Part shown: piece by piece, positions 10,079 through 19,365 of the stretch
Numbering within the stretch: position 1 is the first letter of the stretch
Layout of the letters: the number at the start of each line of letters is the position of its first letter
Assembly (NCBI RefSeq): GCF_013283195.1
Contig: NZ_JABEKT010000001.1
Coordinates: 3,235,473 to 3,299,472, forward strand
Direction: 5' to 3'
DNA length: 64,000 nucleotides
Source: Ensifer adhaerens
Lineage (GTDB): Bacteria; Pseudomonadota; Alphaproteobacteria; Rhizobiales; Rhizobiaceae
Position numbers and translations under genes: made by a program
Notes under the pieces: model-generated
Told to the model about the DNA's origin: nothing
The model's database searches: none
The model's input: only the letters and a program-made list of their open reading frames with translations

Positions 10079-10600
10079 ATGCTTTGGTTGGTAGCGTTGG
10101 TTGGCGTGGCGATCGTGTATCTGGCGGCGCGTTTCAGCCGCTTTCGCCGGTGGGCAGAGCCCATCCTCTCTGTCGCGGTCGCAATCGCCCTGCTTTCCGC
10201 CTTCATCGTCTGGATCAGCGACCGTGGTGAGCGCAAGGCTCCGGCATCCGAACCGGTGGCGACAGCTCCGGCGGTTCCCGCGGCCCAGAACATCAGCCTC
10301 GACGGTATGACGTTCGAGCAGAGCCAACCGGAGCGAAGCTTTCGCCTGCGCGGCACCGTCACCAACAACGGCGCCACGCCGCTCGAGTATTTCCGGCTGT
10401 CGGTGACGCTTGAGGATTGCCCTCAGGACGCCTGCCAAAAGATCGGCGACGACAGCGCGCTTGTTCTGTCCCGCGTGCCCGTCGGCCAGGCAAGACCGTT
10501 CGAGACCTTCCTCACCTTTCCAAGCCGCGAGGGCGAGAGCCTGACGACGCCGAAATGGACCTACCAGGTGATGGAAGTCCGCGGCGCCGCCAGCAAGTAG
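10079..10600 (+). CDS. Membrane-anchored hypothetical protein with FxLYD-like domain
   Basis: A 173-residue protein. Two hydrophobic segments lie at about 1-20 and 29-48, followed by a short Ala/Pro-rich linker (residues about 55-70). The extracytoplasmic domain looks like an immunoglobulin-type beta sandwich (FRLRGTVTNNGATPLEYFRLSVTLEDC) with two cysteines close together (DCPQDAC). This resembles FxLYD/DUF3426-like domains, but I assign no function. AAGGAGGAG gives a strong start at 10079 rather than the upstream TTG at 10061. Confidence 0.7.
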   Translation: MLWLVALVGVAIVYLAARFSRFRRWAEPILSVAVAIALLSAFIVWISDRGERKAPASEPVATAPAVPAAQNISLDGMTFEQSQPERSFRLRGTVTNNGATPLEYFRLSVTLEDCPQDACQKIGDDSALVLSRVPVGQARPFETFLTFPSREGESLTTPKWTYQVMEVRGAASK

Positions 10601-10624
10601 GCCTCAGCCAGCGTTGCGATCCCC

Positions 10625-11209
10625 TCAGGCCGCCGATGCCAGCCGCAGGGCGGAGACGAGCTCGGCTGTCGTCGTCACTTCGGCGAACTCAGCCCGCAAT
10701 GTCGCGACATGCGCCCGGTGGATATCCCGCGCCGGGATCGTGCCACCAGCACCATCCGGCTGGTCGAAGCAGTCGCAGGCATCCTCCACCAGGATCACCC
10801 GGTAGCCGAGATTGGCGCCGACCCTGACCGAAGTCGACACGCACATGTCCGTCGAGATGCCGAAAAGCACCACCGTATCGGCGCCGAGCCGCCGCAGGCG
10901 CAGATCGAGGTCGGTGCCGATGAAGGCGGCGTTGACGCTCTTGCTGACCAGAGGCTCGTCGCCAACGGGCGCAAAGCCCGGACGGGGTGCATTGCCGGCC
11001 GCACCCCGCGCAAGCGTCGAGCCCGGCGCGACGCTGTCGTGGCGCACGTGGATGATCGGCCGGCGGGCGCCGCGCCAGGCGGCAAGCAACGCGCGCCCAT
11101 TTTCATCGACCGTATCGTTCCAGCGCGGCGGCCAGGGAGCGACATCGAACGCCTGCTGCATGTCGATCGGGATAAGCACGGCATTGTCGGGAAGTAGCTG
11201 TTTGGTCAT
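10625..11209 (-). CDS. Isochorismatase-family cysteine hydrolase
   Basis: A 194-residue protein with the family's Asp (ALIPIDMQQAF-like segment near residue 16), a conserved Lys (SKSVNAAFIGTDLDLRLRRLG) and the nucleophilic Cys region (LFGISTDMCVSTSVRVGANLGY). The class hydrolyses amides or enol ethers; the substrate is not predictable here. AAGGAGCG precedes the ATG. It is transcribed divergently from the Lrp/AsnC gene at 11325, its likely regulator. Confidence 0.87.
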   Translation of the reverse strand: MTKQLLPDNAVLIPIDMQQAFDVAPWPPRWNDTVDENGRALLAAWRGARRPIIHVRHDSVAPGSTLARGAAGNAPRPGFAPVGDEPLVSKSVNAAFIGTDLDLRLRRLGADTVVLFGISTDMCVSTSVRVGANLGYRVILVEDACDCFDQPDGAGGTIPARDIHRAHVATLRAEFAEVTTTAELVSALRLASAA

Positions 11210-11324
11210 GGCTAACGCTCCTTTGGTTGCCTGAGGAAGCTAGCTGCCCTATCGTCCGGTTTCACTGGACAAGATGACGTTCAACTGGACGATCTTCCGG
11301 CTGAATGACCAAGAGGACGACACA

Positions 11325-11768
11325 TTGACAGAAATGGATGAGAAGGACCGGTTGCTGGTCGCAGCGCTTCGACAGGATTCGCGCCAGAGCCTGGTGGCGC
11401 TTGCCCGCCATGCCGGCCTGTCGCGCAGTGCTGCCCATGAGCGCCTGCGCCGGCTGGAAACGAAGGGCGTGATTGCCGGCTACACCATTCGCTTGGGGAT
11501 CGAGGACAAGGCACCGGTGGTGCGGGCGCTGATCGCCGTCTCCTTCCAGCCCGGAAAGAACTGCGACCACATCGTGCCGCATCTGGCCGGCATGCCGCCG
11601 GTTGTCAGCTGCTGGTCGCTCGCCGGCGAAACCGACCTGATGCTGCTGATCGAATGTGCGTCCAACGGCGACCTCGACACCATCCGCCGCCAGATTTCAC
11701 TGATCTCGGGCGTGGCCACGGTGCAGACCCATGTGGCGCTGCGCACTCATTTCGACCGACGGGAGTGA
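11325..11768 (+). CDS. Lrp/AsnC-family transcriptional regulator
   Basis: About 147 residues: an N-terminal helix-turn-helix (DEKDRLLVAALRQDSRQSLVALARHAGLSRSAAHERLRRLE) and a C-terminal RAM ligand-binding domain. I favour the TTG at 11325 (giving MTEMDEKDR, AAGAGGA just upstream). ATG 11334 and ATG 11274 are alternatives. Upstream, a GTCC-N9-GGAC dyad and two copies of ACTGGAC (about 11258-11290) fall in the divergent promoter and could be its operator. Probable partner of the adjacent cysteine hydrolase. Confidence 0.88.
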   Translation: MTEMDEKDRLLVAALRQDSRQSLVALARHAGLSRSAAHERLRRLETKGVIAGYTIRLGIEDKAPVVRALIAVSFQPGKNCDHIVPHLAGMPPVVSCWSLAGETDLMLLIECASNGDLDTIRRQISLISGVATVQTHVALRTHFDRRE

Positions 11769-11924
11769 TCGCGCACTGGCGCACCACGACGGCGGGCACT
11801 GTTCCGGCCTCAATCCGCCGCTGGGCCATGGAGCCTCATTCCTGTGCTCGTCACAGAAATCCAGCGACGGCGCGTCCGCGCCGTCAGCCATAGGCTTCGC
11901 CAAGCCGCAGTGTTCGAATGTCTC

Positions 11925-13208
11925 TCACACCGCCGCAGCGGCAACACTCCCACCCTGCGCAGCTGCCGACGACACAAGGGTCGGCCGGCTGATCTCGTCC
12001 AGATACCAGTTGATGTATCTGAGCTCGTTCTGCTCCATCGGCGCGATCGGCCCCGGCACGAAATAGTGCGAGCGCACGCCGCGCGAGGTGTGTTCGATGA
12101 TCGTCTTGTCCTCGTCCGTCGTCACCGTCCACAGCCAGATGAGCCTTTCGAGGTCGTAGTCCCGCCCCGCCTCGGCCTTGCCGTCGACGAGCCAGATCAG
12201 CTCCATCTCGCAGGTGCCTGCCGTCTTCGGAATGAAGCGGTAGATCATGCCGTGGTCGGGGTAGCAGACGAGGAACGTCGTGCCACCGAGATGGATGGAC
12301 GTGACGCCGCCGTCGAAATCGCTGAAGCGGCCCATCAGGGTGCTGAGCGGCTGGCCGTCCTTGCTGCCGGTCTTGACGCCATCATAGAGCGCGTAGCGGA
12401 AGGCATGCACCGTCTCCTTGCCGCCGGCCGAGGACTGCCAGTGATCGCCGGAGCCGACCTCGATACCGAGAGCGCAGGTGCGCGCTTCCATCTTGGCATT
12501 CAGCTCCTCGATCATGTGCAGCGGCTGTTCCAGCGCATGCGTCTCGGAATATTCCGGATGGGCCGGGCCGCAATGGTAACACTCGACATAGTTCTCGACT
12601 GCGAGCTTCCAGTTGGCATCGACGGGATAGGATTGCCGGTGCGCGACCTTGGCCTCCGCCCAGCCATACTGGCCGCAGGTAGCGTGCAAGAGGTTCTCGA
12701 CCTCGGAGAAGTCGAGCGGCTGTTCGGCAAAGGAGATGAAGATCAGACCTTCGACCACGCGCACATGCAGCTTCTTCAGCCCATGGTCCTCGCGCTTGAA
12801 ATCCTTGGGCATCAGCCGCGCCGCCTTCAGCGCGCCGTCGTTGCCATAGGTCCAGGCGTGATAGGGACAGACGAAGGCGCGGGCATTGCCCTTGTCCTTG
12901 GTGCAGACCTCGGCGCCGCGATGGCGGCAGACATTCAGCATCGCATGGATCGCGCCGGTAGCGGTGCGGGTGACGATCACCTGCTCTGAGGCCATGCGAA
13001 AGACTTCGAAATCATTGGGGTTTGGGATCACGCTTTCATGCGCGACGCAGTGCCAGTGGCGGCGAAACACCCGCTCAAGATCGCGCTCGTAGATCTCCTC
13101 GTCATGGTAGAAGGCGCGGACGAGCCCATGACCCGGCCGATGCGCCGCCACCAGCTGATCGATGCGGTCGCCCGCGACGGTGGTATTGGAAAGGTCCGAT
13201 GCGAACAT
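11925..13208 (-). CDS. Rieske non-haem iron oxygenase, alpha subunit (GbcA-like)
   Basis: A 427-residue protein. The Rieske centre is CRHRGAEVC...CPYHAWTYG (C-x-H...C-x2-H) in the N-terminal third. The mononuclear iron site starts at VENYVECYHCGPAHP. The length and layout match glycine betaine monooxygenase GbcA and stachydrine demethylases. With two GcvT-type FAD demethylases upstream, N-demethylation of a quaternary amine is the best guess. No ferredoxin reductase partner is visible. The ATG at 13208 has CGGGAG upstream; the longer form to 13289 runs into the intergenic repeat. Confidence 0.85.
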   Translation of the reverse strand: MFASDLSNTTVAGDRIDQLVAAHRPGHGLVRAFYHDEEIYERDLERVFRRHWHCVAHESVIPNPNDFEVFRMASEQVIVTRTATGAIHAMLNVCRHRGAEVCTKDKGNARAFVCPYHAWTYGNDGALKAARLMPKDFKREDHGLKKLHVRVVEGLIFISFAEQPLDFSEVENLLHATCGQYGWAEAKVAHRQSYPVDANWKLAVENYVECYHCGPAHPEYSETHALEQPLHMIEELNAKMEARTCALGIEVGSGDHWQSSAGGKETVHAFRYALYDGVKTGSKDGQPLSTLMGRFSDFDGGVTSIHLGGTTFLVCYPDHGMIYRFIPKTAGTCEMELIWLVDGKAEAGRDYDLERLIWLWTVTTDEDKTIIEHTSRGVRSHYFVPGPIAPMEQNELRYINWYLDEISRPTLVSSAAAQGGSVAAAAV

Positions 13209-13280
13209 GGGCCTGTACTCCCGAAAGATGGACCGGAAGAACCGCGTTCCGGCGCGCGTATTTTCGTTGTGCCTCGAAAA

Positions 13281-13460
13281 GCCCCTCATCCGCCTGCCGG
13301 CACCTTCTCCCCGCAGGCGGGGCGAAGGGACATCGCAGCACCCACTCGTTCCCCAAAACCATTTGCGACTCCGCCATTTCGACGACTGCCATCGTATGGC
13401 AAGCGTGCCGCATTCTCGTCCCCTCGCCCCGCCTGCGGGGAGAGGGATAGGGTGTGGGGC
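13281..13460. repeat. RIME-like intergenic element
   Basis: GCCCCTCATCCGCCTGCCGG at the start, then CTCCCCGCaGGCGGGGCG, and near the end CCCGCCTGCGGGGAGAGGG and GTGTGGGG. It has the same two-hairpin plan as 2854-2999 but is more diverged and has a longer unrelated middle. It fills the spacer between the Rieske gene and the upstream FAD/GcvT gene. Confidence 0.7.
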
Positions 13461-13476
13461 AACTCCAAGCGCGAGT

Positions 13477-15924
13477 TCACATCCGCACCCGCTCCGCCCG
13501 CGGGTCGTACATCGCCTTCAGCGACGCCTCGGCCTTCACCCGCGTGCCGGCGATCTCGATCTCGAAGCTGGAGCCAAGCACATCGGCGTCGCTCTCGCCC
13601 TCCGACGGCACGTAGCCAAGGCCGATCGCGCCGCCGAGATGGTGGCCGTAATTGCCCGAGGTGATGGTGCCGACGATCTTGCCGTCGCGCACGATCGCCT
13701 CGTTGTGGAAGAGCAGCGGCTCCGGATCGGCGAGGCGAAACTGCACCAGCCGGCGCGACAGCCCACGATTGTGTTTGGCAAGCACCGCCTCGCGTCCGAT
13801 GAAATCGCCCTTGTCGGTTTTGACCGCAAAGCCGAGCCCGGCTTCGAGCACGTGGTCCTCGTCGGTGATATCGTGACCGAAATGCCGGAAGGCCTTTTCG
13901 ATGCGGCAACTGTCAAGCGTGTGGATGCCGCAGAGCTTCAGCCCGAGATCCTGCCCCGCCGCCTCCAGCGCCTCGAACACATGCGCCGTCTGGTCGGTGG
14001 AGACATAAAGCTCCCAGCCGAGTTCGCCGACATAGGTGACGCGGTGGGCACGGGCGAGCCCCATGCCGATCTCGATCTCGCGCGCCGTACCGAAGGGATG
14101 CGCGGCATTCGAGAAATCGTTCGGGCTCACCTTTTGCAGAAGGTCGCGCGATTTCGGCCCCATGACGCAGAGCACGCTTTCGCCGGCACCGACATCGGTG
14201 ATGACGACGAACTCGTCGCGCACATGCTTGCGCAGCCAGGCGAGATCGCGTTGCAGCGTGGCGCCAGGCACGACGAGCAGGAAGGCGGTCTCCGAGAGAC
14301 GCGTGACCGTCAGGTCGCTTTCGATGCCGCCGCGGCCGTTGAGCATCTGGGTGTAGACGATGCGGCCGGCCTCGACATTCATCTCGTTGGCGCAGAGCCT
14401 CTGCAGGAAGGAAAGCGCGTCGCGCCCCTCCACCCGGATCTTGCCGAAGGAGGTCATGTCGAACAGACCGACGCGCTCACGCACCGCCAGGTGCTCGGCC
14501 TTCTGGTTCTCGAACCAGTTCTGCCGTTTCCAGGAATAGCGGTATTCGCGCTCCTGGCCGTCATTGGCAAACCAGTTTGCCCGCTCCCAGCCTGCGACTT
14601 CGCCGAAGACGGCACCGCGGGCTTTCAGGTGCTCGTGCAGCGGCGAGCGCCGCACGCCGCGGGCCGTCGCCATCTGGCGATAGGGGAAATGATCGGCATA
14701 GAGCAGGCCGAGCGTCTCGGAGACCCTGTCCTTGAGATAGGCGCGGTTCTTCTGGAACGGCTGCGCTCGGCGGATATCCACCTCCCAGAGATCGAAGGGC
14801 GGCTCGCCGTCGTTCATCCATTGAGCCAGCGCCATGCCCGCCCCGCCGGAAGAAACGATGCCGATCGAGTTGTAGCCGGCAGCAACCCAGTAGCCTTTCA
14901 CCTCCGGCGCCTCGCCGAGATAGTAGCGATCGTCGGGCGTAAAGCTCTCCGGGCCATTGAAGAAGGTATGGATCCCCGCCGTCTCCAGCATCGGCATGCG
15001 ATTGACCGCCATTTCGAGGATCGGCGAGAAGTGGTCGAAATCATCGGGCAACTGGTCGAAGCAGAAGTCCTCGCGGATACCGTCCATGCCCCAGGGCTTC
15101 GCCTTGAGTTCGAAGGCGCCGACCAGCATCTTGCCGGCATCCTCCTTGTAATAGGTGCACTCGTCCGGCACCCGCAGCACCGGCAAGCGGGTCAAGTTGG
15201 GGATCGCCTCGGTGACGATGTAGAAATGCTCGCAGGCATGCAGCGGCACGGTCACACCGGATTGCCGCGCGAACTCGCGGCCCCACATGCCCGCGCAGTT
15301 GACGACATAATCGGTCTCGATCGTGTAGGTCTCGCCGTTCTGCTCGCAGGTGACCCCGGTCACCCGTCCATCCTTCTTCAAGACGGCCGTCACCTTGACG
15401 CCCTCGATGATAGTTGCGCCGTTCTGCCGCGCGCCCTTGGCAAGCGCCATGGCGATATTGGCCGGGTCGCACTGGCCGTCGAGCGGCAGGTGCACGGCCG
15501 CCTTCACGTCCGAGGTGTTGAGGTGTGGATACATCGCCTTCACCTCGTCGGGCGTGATTTCACGCACGTCGACATTGAAGGCGCGCGCCAGCGACGCCTG
15601 ACGGTAGATTTCTTCCTTGCGTTCCTCCGTCAGCGCCACGGTGATCGAGCCGTTCTGGCGCATGCCGGTGGAAATGCCGGTTTCGGCCTCAAGCTTGACG
15701 TAGAGGTCGGCGGAATATTTCGCGAGCCGCGTCATGTTCTGCGAGGCGCGCAGCTGGCCGATCAGGCCGGCCGCATGCCAGGTGGTGCCCGACGTCAGCT
15801 GCTTGCGCTCAAGCAGCACCACGTCGGTCCAGCCGAGCTTGGCGAGGTGATAGGCGACGGAACAGCCGGAGACGCCGCCGCCGATGATGACGGCCCGGGC
15901 TTTCGAGGGGATGGGCTTGGTCAT
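13477..15924 (-). CDS. FAD-dependent oxidoreductase with GcvT domains (dimethylglycine/sarcosine dehydrogenase type)
   Basis: An 815-residue two-part enzyme. Residues about 10-370 form a DAO-type FAD domain: dinucleotide motif VIIGGGVSGCSVAYHLAK, and TWHAAG, whose His carries covalent FAD in dimethylglycine and sarcosine dehydrogenases. Residues about 430-800 form FAO_M/GcvT/GcvT_C domains that pass the oxidised methyl group to tetrahydrofolate. The start overlaps the stop of the next upstream gene (ATGA), implying coupling. It has the same length as that neighbour, so the pair are tandem paralogues. The exact substrate (dimethylglycine, sarcosine or another N-methyl amine) is unresolved. Confidence 0.87.
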   Translation of the reverse strand: MTKPIPSKARAVIIGGGVSGCSVAYHLAKLGWTDVVLLERKQLTSGTTWHAAGLIGQLRASQNMTRLAKYSADLYVKLEAETGISTGMRQNGSITVALTEERKEEIYRQASLARAFNVDVREITPDEVKAMYPHLNTSDVKAAVHLPLDGQCDPANIAMALAKGARQNGATIIEGVKVTAVLKKDGRVTGVTCEQNGETYTIETDYVVNCAGMWGREFARQSGVTVPLHACEHFYIVTEAIPNLTRLPVLRVPDECTYYKEDAGKMLVGAFELKAKPWGMDGIREDFCFDQLPDDFDHFSPILEMAVNRMPMLETAGIHTFFNGPESFTPDDRYYLGEAPEVKGYWVAAGYNSIGIVSSGGAGMALAQWMNDGEPPFDLWEVDIRRAQPFQKNRAYLKDRVSETLGLLYADHFPYRQMATARGVRRSPLHEHLKARGAVFGEVAGWERANWFANDGQEREYRYSWKRQNWFENQKAEHLAVRERVGLFDMTSFGKIRVEGRDALSFLQRLCANEMNVEAGRIVYTQMLNGRGGIESDLTVTRLSETAFLLVVPGATLQRDLAWLRKHVRDEFVVITDVGAGESVLCVMGPKSRDLLQKVSPNDFSNAAHPFGTAREIEIGMGLARAHRVTYVGELGWELYVSTDQTAHVFEALEAAGQDLGLKLCGIHTLDSCRIEKAFRHFGHDITDEDHVLEAGLGFAVKTDKGDFIGREAVLAKHNRGLSRRLVQFRLADPEPLLFHNEAIVRDGKIVGTITSGNYGHHLGGAIGLGYVPSEGESDADVLGSSFEIEIAGTRVKAEASLKAMYDPRAERVRM

Positions 15925-18368
15925 GCGCGCAGTCTTTCATTGGAGGGATCCCAGAGCGGCTGGTCGGCCTCGACCGTCGCCTTGAAGCGGTCGCCGAAGA
16001 TCTCGACCTCGATCTCGTTGCCGGGTACGGCGAGATCGGCCCTGAGCATGCCGAGCGCGATCGACTTGCCGACGCGGTAGCCCCAGTTGCCCGAGGTGGT
16101 CTCGCCGACCACCTGGCCGTCCGACCAGAGCGTCGACATGTAGGGCGCATCGCAGCCGTCGGCGGCGACCGTCAAGGTGACGAAGCGCTTGGAAACGCCC
16201 TGCTGCTTCTCCCGCTCCAGCGCCGCCTTGCCCTTGAAGCCCGGCTTTGCCCAGTCGACGAAGCGCTCGAGCCCGCCCTGCAGGATGGTGTAGTCGGTGG
16301 AGAGATCGCCCTTCCAGGCGCGGTAGCCTTTCTCGATGCGCAGGCTGTCGAGCGCCTCCATGCCGAAGGGTTTCAGGCCATGCTTCTCGCCGGCCGCCCA
16401 CACTGCGTCGAAGATCGTTGCCGTGTCCTCGACCTTCGTATGGATCTCCCAGCCGAGTTCACCGGCAAAGGAGACGCGCACCAGCTGGCAATAACGCCCG
16501 GCGATTTGCGCCGTCTGGTGCGTGAGCCACCCCTTGGCGAGATCCGCGTCGCTGACCTCTGCGAGGATGTCGCGCGATTTCGGCCCCGTCAGGATCTGGC
16601 AGCTGAATTGCGTGGTGACGTCGTCGAGCGTGAAGGCGGCATCTGCCGGCAGGTGCTTTTGCAGCCACTCGAGATCGTGCCACTGCGCCGTTGCCGCCGT
16701 GATCAGGAAGAAGAAATCCTCGTCCAGCATCATGACCGACATTTCGGTGACGATGCGTCCCTTGTCGTCGGAGAAATAGGCAAGACCGATGCGGCCGGGC
16801 TTCGGCACGCGGCCGGTGATCAGGCCTGAGAGCCACTCGGTCGCGCCCTTGCCCTTCACCCTGAAGCGCGAGAAGCCCGGCAGGTCGAGGATGCCTGCCG
16901 CATCGCGCACGGCGAGACACTCCTCCTCGATGCGTTTGGCCCAGGGCCCTGCCCGCCCCCAGGTCTGGGTCGCCTCCTCGGACGTGTCGTCGCCCGGTTT
17001 GGCGTACCACATCGCCCGTTCCCAGCCGTTATAGGGCTGGAACTGCGCGCCGAGTGCTGCAATCCGGTCGTGGATCGGGGACAGCTTCTTGCCGCGACCC
17101 GCCGCCCAGTAATGTTTGGGGAAGTGCATCGCATATTCGTGGCCGTAGATCTCCATGCCCTTGGCGATGCAATAATCCTGGTCGGTATAGTCGGTGTAGC
17201 GGCGCGGGTCGCAGGACCACATGTCCCACTCGGTCTGGCCCTCGGTGATCCATTCGGCGAGCACCTTGCCGGCACCACCCGCCTGGCAGATGCCGAAGGT
17301 GAAGACGCAGGCCTCAAACGCATTGGGCACGCCGGGCATCGGCCCGATCAGCGGATTGCCGTCAGGCGCGTAGGGGATCGGGCCGTTGATGATCCGCGAC
17401 AGCCCGGCGGTTCCGAGGATCGGCACGCGCTCGACGGCGTCGTTCAGGTACCATTCCAGCCGATCGAGATCGTCGGGGAAGAGCTGGAACGAAAAGTCTT
17501 CCGGCATCGGGTCGTCGGGCGTGACCCAGTGGGCGCGACAGTTGCGCTCATAAGGCCCGAGGTTCATGCCGTTTTTCTCCTGGCGGAGATAGTAGGAGCT
17601 GTCGACGTCGCGCAAGAGCGGCAGCTTGTGGCCGGCTTCCTTCGACCAGGCGGCGAGCTCCGGGATCTCGTCGAACAGGATATACTGATGGCTCATCACC
17701 ATCATCGGCACGTCGCGGCCGAACATCTTGCCGACCTCGCGGGCGTAGTAGCCGGCGGCATTGACGACGTATTCGCAGCGGATCTCGCCCTGTGGCGTGG
17801 TGATCACCCACTCGTCGTTTTCGCGGCGCGCCGCCGTGACGGGACAGAAGCGGATGATCTTTGCGCCCATGTCGCGCGCGCCCTTGGCCAGCGCCTGCGT
17901 CAGCTGCGCCGGATCGATATCGCCGTCATAGGGGTCGTAGAGCGCACCAGTCAGGTCATGCGTTTCGAGGAACGGGTAGCGGCTGCGCATTTCGTCCGGC
18001 GACAGGATATCGAGGTCCATGCCCTGGTAGCGGCCCATGCCGACGACGCGCTTGAACTCCTGCAGCCTCTCCTTGGAGTGACCAAGCCGGATCGAGCCGG
18101 TGACATGATAGTTCATCGGATAATCGACGAGCGCGCCGAGATCGCGATAGAGCGACGCGGAATAGCGCTGCATGTTCATGATCGACCAGGACGACGAAAA
18201 CGTCGGCACGTTGCCGGCCGCATGCCAGGTCGAGCCGGCCGTCAGCTCGTTCTTTTCCAGAAGCACGCAGTCGGTCCAGCCGGCCTTGGCAAGATGGTAG
18301 AGCGAGGAAGCGCCGATCGCTCCCCCACCGATGATCACGACACGCGCGTGAGACGGCAAATTCGACAT
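15921..18368 (-). CDS. FAD-dependent oxidoreductase with GcvT domains (second paralogue)
   Basis: An 815-residue protein with the same architecture as its downstream neighbour: VIIGGGAIGASSLYHLAK, STWHAAGN (putative covalent-FAD His), then GcvT and GcvT_C domains. Local differences are large, for example NVPTFSSSWSIMNMQRYSASLYRDL, so the two probably take successive methylated intermediates. The ATG at 18368 follows GAGGGAAC; the ORF extension to 18422 lies in the promoter. First gene of the reverse-strand demethylation operon and divergent from a LysR gene. Confidence 0.87.
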   Translation of the reverse strand: MSNLPSHARVVIIGGGAIGASSLYHLAKAGWTDCVLLEKNELTAGSTWHAAGNVPTFSSSWSIMNMQRYSASLYRDLGALVDYPMNYHVTGSIRLGHSKERLQEFKRVVGMGRYQGMDLDILSPDEMRSRYPFLETHDLTGALYDPYDGDIDPAQLTQALAKGARDMGAKIIRFCPVTAARRENDEWVITTPQGEIRCEYVVNAAGYYAREVGKMFGRDVPMMVMSHQYILFDEIPELAAWSKEAGHKLPLLRDVDSSYYLRQEKNGMNLGPYERNCRAHWVTPDDPMPEDFSFQLFPDDLDRLEWYLNDAVERVPILGTAGLSRIINGPIPYAPDGNPLIGPMPGVPNAFEACVFTFGICQAGGAGKVLAEWITEGQTEWDMWSCDPRRYTDYTDQDYCIAKGMEIYGHEYAMHFPKHYWAAGRGKKLSPIHDRIAALGAQFQPYNGWERAMWYAKPGDDTSEEATQTWGRAGPWAKRIEEECLAVRDAAGILDLPGFSRFRVKGKGATEWLSGLITGRVPKPGRIGLAYFSDDKGRIVTEMSVMMLDEDFFFLITAATAQWHDLEWLQKHLPADAAFTLDDVTTQFSCQILTGPKSRDILAEVSDADLAKGWLTHQTAQIAGRYCQLVRVSFAGELGWEIHTKVEDTATIFDAVWAAGEKHGLKPFGMEALDSLRIEKGYRAWKGDLSTDYTILQGGLERFVDWAKPGFKGKAALEREKQQGVSKRFVTLTVAADGCDAPYMSTLWSDGQVVGETTSGNWGYRVGKSIALGMLRADLAVPGNEIEVEIFGDRFKATVEADQPLWDPSNERLRA

Positions 18369-18444
18369 GCACTGTTCCCTCGTTTTGCCGGAATTCTTGC
18401 CGGTGAAACGAGGCGCCATCAAGCGACGGAAACAGGCTTTATTG

Positions 18445-18459
18445 ATCGATGAATTCGAT
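18445..18459. promoter_or_regulatory. Candidate LysR operator (ATC-N9-GAT) between divergent genes
   Basis: ATCGATGAATTCGAT matches ATC-N9-GAT exactly and is almost a full palindrome. It lies between the FAD/GcvT operon start (18368) and the LysR coding region, where an autoregulated LTTR would bind. If the LysR starts at the early ATG (18449) the box would overlap its start codon. Confidence 0.5.
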
Positions 18460-18490
18460 TAGATTGGACGGACCTTCGAAACCGGACGCA

Positions 18491-19363
18491 ATGCCGATGC
18501 AAGTGGATCTGATCGAGACGTTCCTGGACCTGATGGAGACCCGCTCCTTCAACCGCACCGCCGAGCGGCTAAACATCACCCAGTCCACCGTGTCCCATCG
18601 GGTCAAGGCGCTGGAGGGCCAGTTCAACCGCAAGCTCTTCACCCGTAACAAGGGCGGGACCGTGCCGACGGCCGCAGGCCTCAGGTTTCTGGATTACGCA
18701 AAAGCCCTGCAAAACCAGTGGCATGAGGCAACACGCGCGGTCACCAGTGCCGGCGCGCTGGAGCGCTCGATGCGGCTCGGCATCCAGCACGATCTCGCCG
18801 AAGCCTTTGCCGGCGAATGGCTATCTGCCATCCGGCTGGAGCTGCCGACCACCGAATTTTACATGGAGGCGGATTACTCCAACCAGATGAACCGGGATCT
18901 CGGCGCCGGCGATCTCGACCTCGCTTTGCTCTACACCCCGCATTACCTGCCCGATCTTCACTACGAAAGGATCGGCGATGTGCATTACGTGATGGTCGGC
19001 ACCGATTCCGCCTCGCTAGCCGATATCAAGGTCGAGACCTATATCCAGGCAATCTATTCGCCGGCCTTCGATCGTGCCCACCGGCTCGCCTTGCCGCATC
19101 TCTCCGCAGCGCCGGTGGCGACCGGCCAGAACATGGCAATCACCATGCTGCTGCATTCCCTCGGTGGTGCCGCCTATGTCACCGCGGCAACGGCCGATCG
19201 GCTCGTCCAGTCCGGCCGAGCAAAGCTCGTCGCCGATGCGCCGGTGATCCCGCAGTCGATCTATGCCGCCACCAGCCTTCGCACCCGCCACGCGCACCAG
19301 CACCGCAAGATCATCGGCGCGATGCAGGCTCTGCTTTCCGCAGGAAGTGAGGCCCTGGGCTGA
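18491..19363 (+). CDS. LysR-family transcriptional regulator
   Basis: About 290 residues. The helix-turn-helix is VDLIETFLDLMETRSFNRTAERLNITQSTVSHRVKALE, followed by a shorter than usual effector domain. The ATG at 18491 puts the HTH at the N terminus and leaves the ATC-N9-GAT dyad in the promoter; ATG 18449 (304 residues) is possible. It is divergent from the Rieske/FAD-GcvT operon, its probable target. The reverse-strand ABC gene ends three bases after its stop. Confidence 0.88.
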   Translation: MPMQVDLIETFLDLMETRSFNRTAERLNITQSTVSHRVKALEGQFNRKLFTRNKGGTVPTAAGLRFLDYAKALQNQWHEATRAVTSAGALERSMRLGIQHDLAEAFAGEWLSAIRLELPTTEFYMEADYSNQMNRDLGAGDLDLALLYTPHYLPDLHYERIGDVHYVMVGTDSASLADIKVETYIQAIYSPAFDRAHRLALPHLSAAPVATGQNMAITMLLHSLGGAAYVTAATADRLVQSGRAKLVADAPVIPQSIYAATSLRTRHAHQHRKIIGAMQALLSAGSEALG

Positions 19364-19365
19364 AG

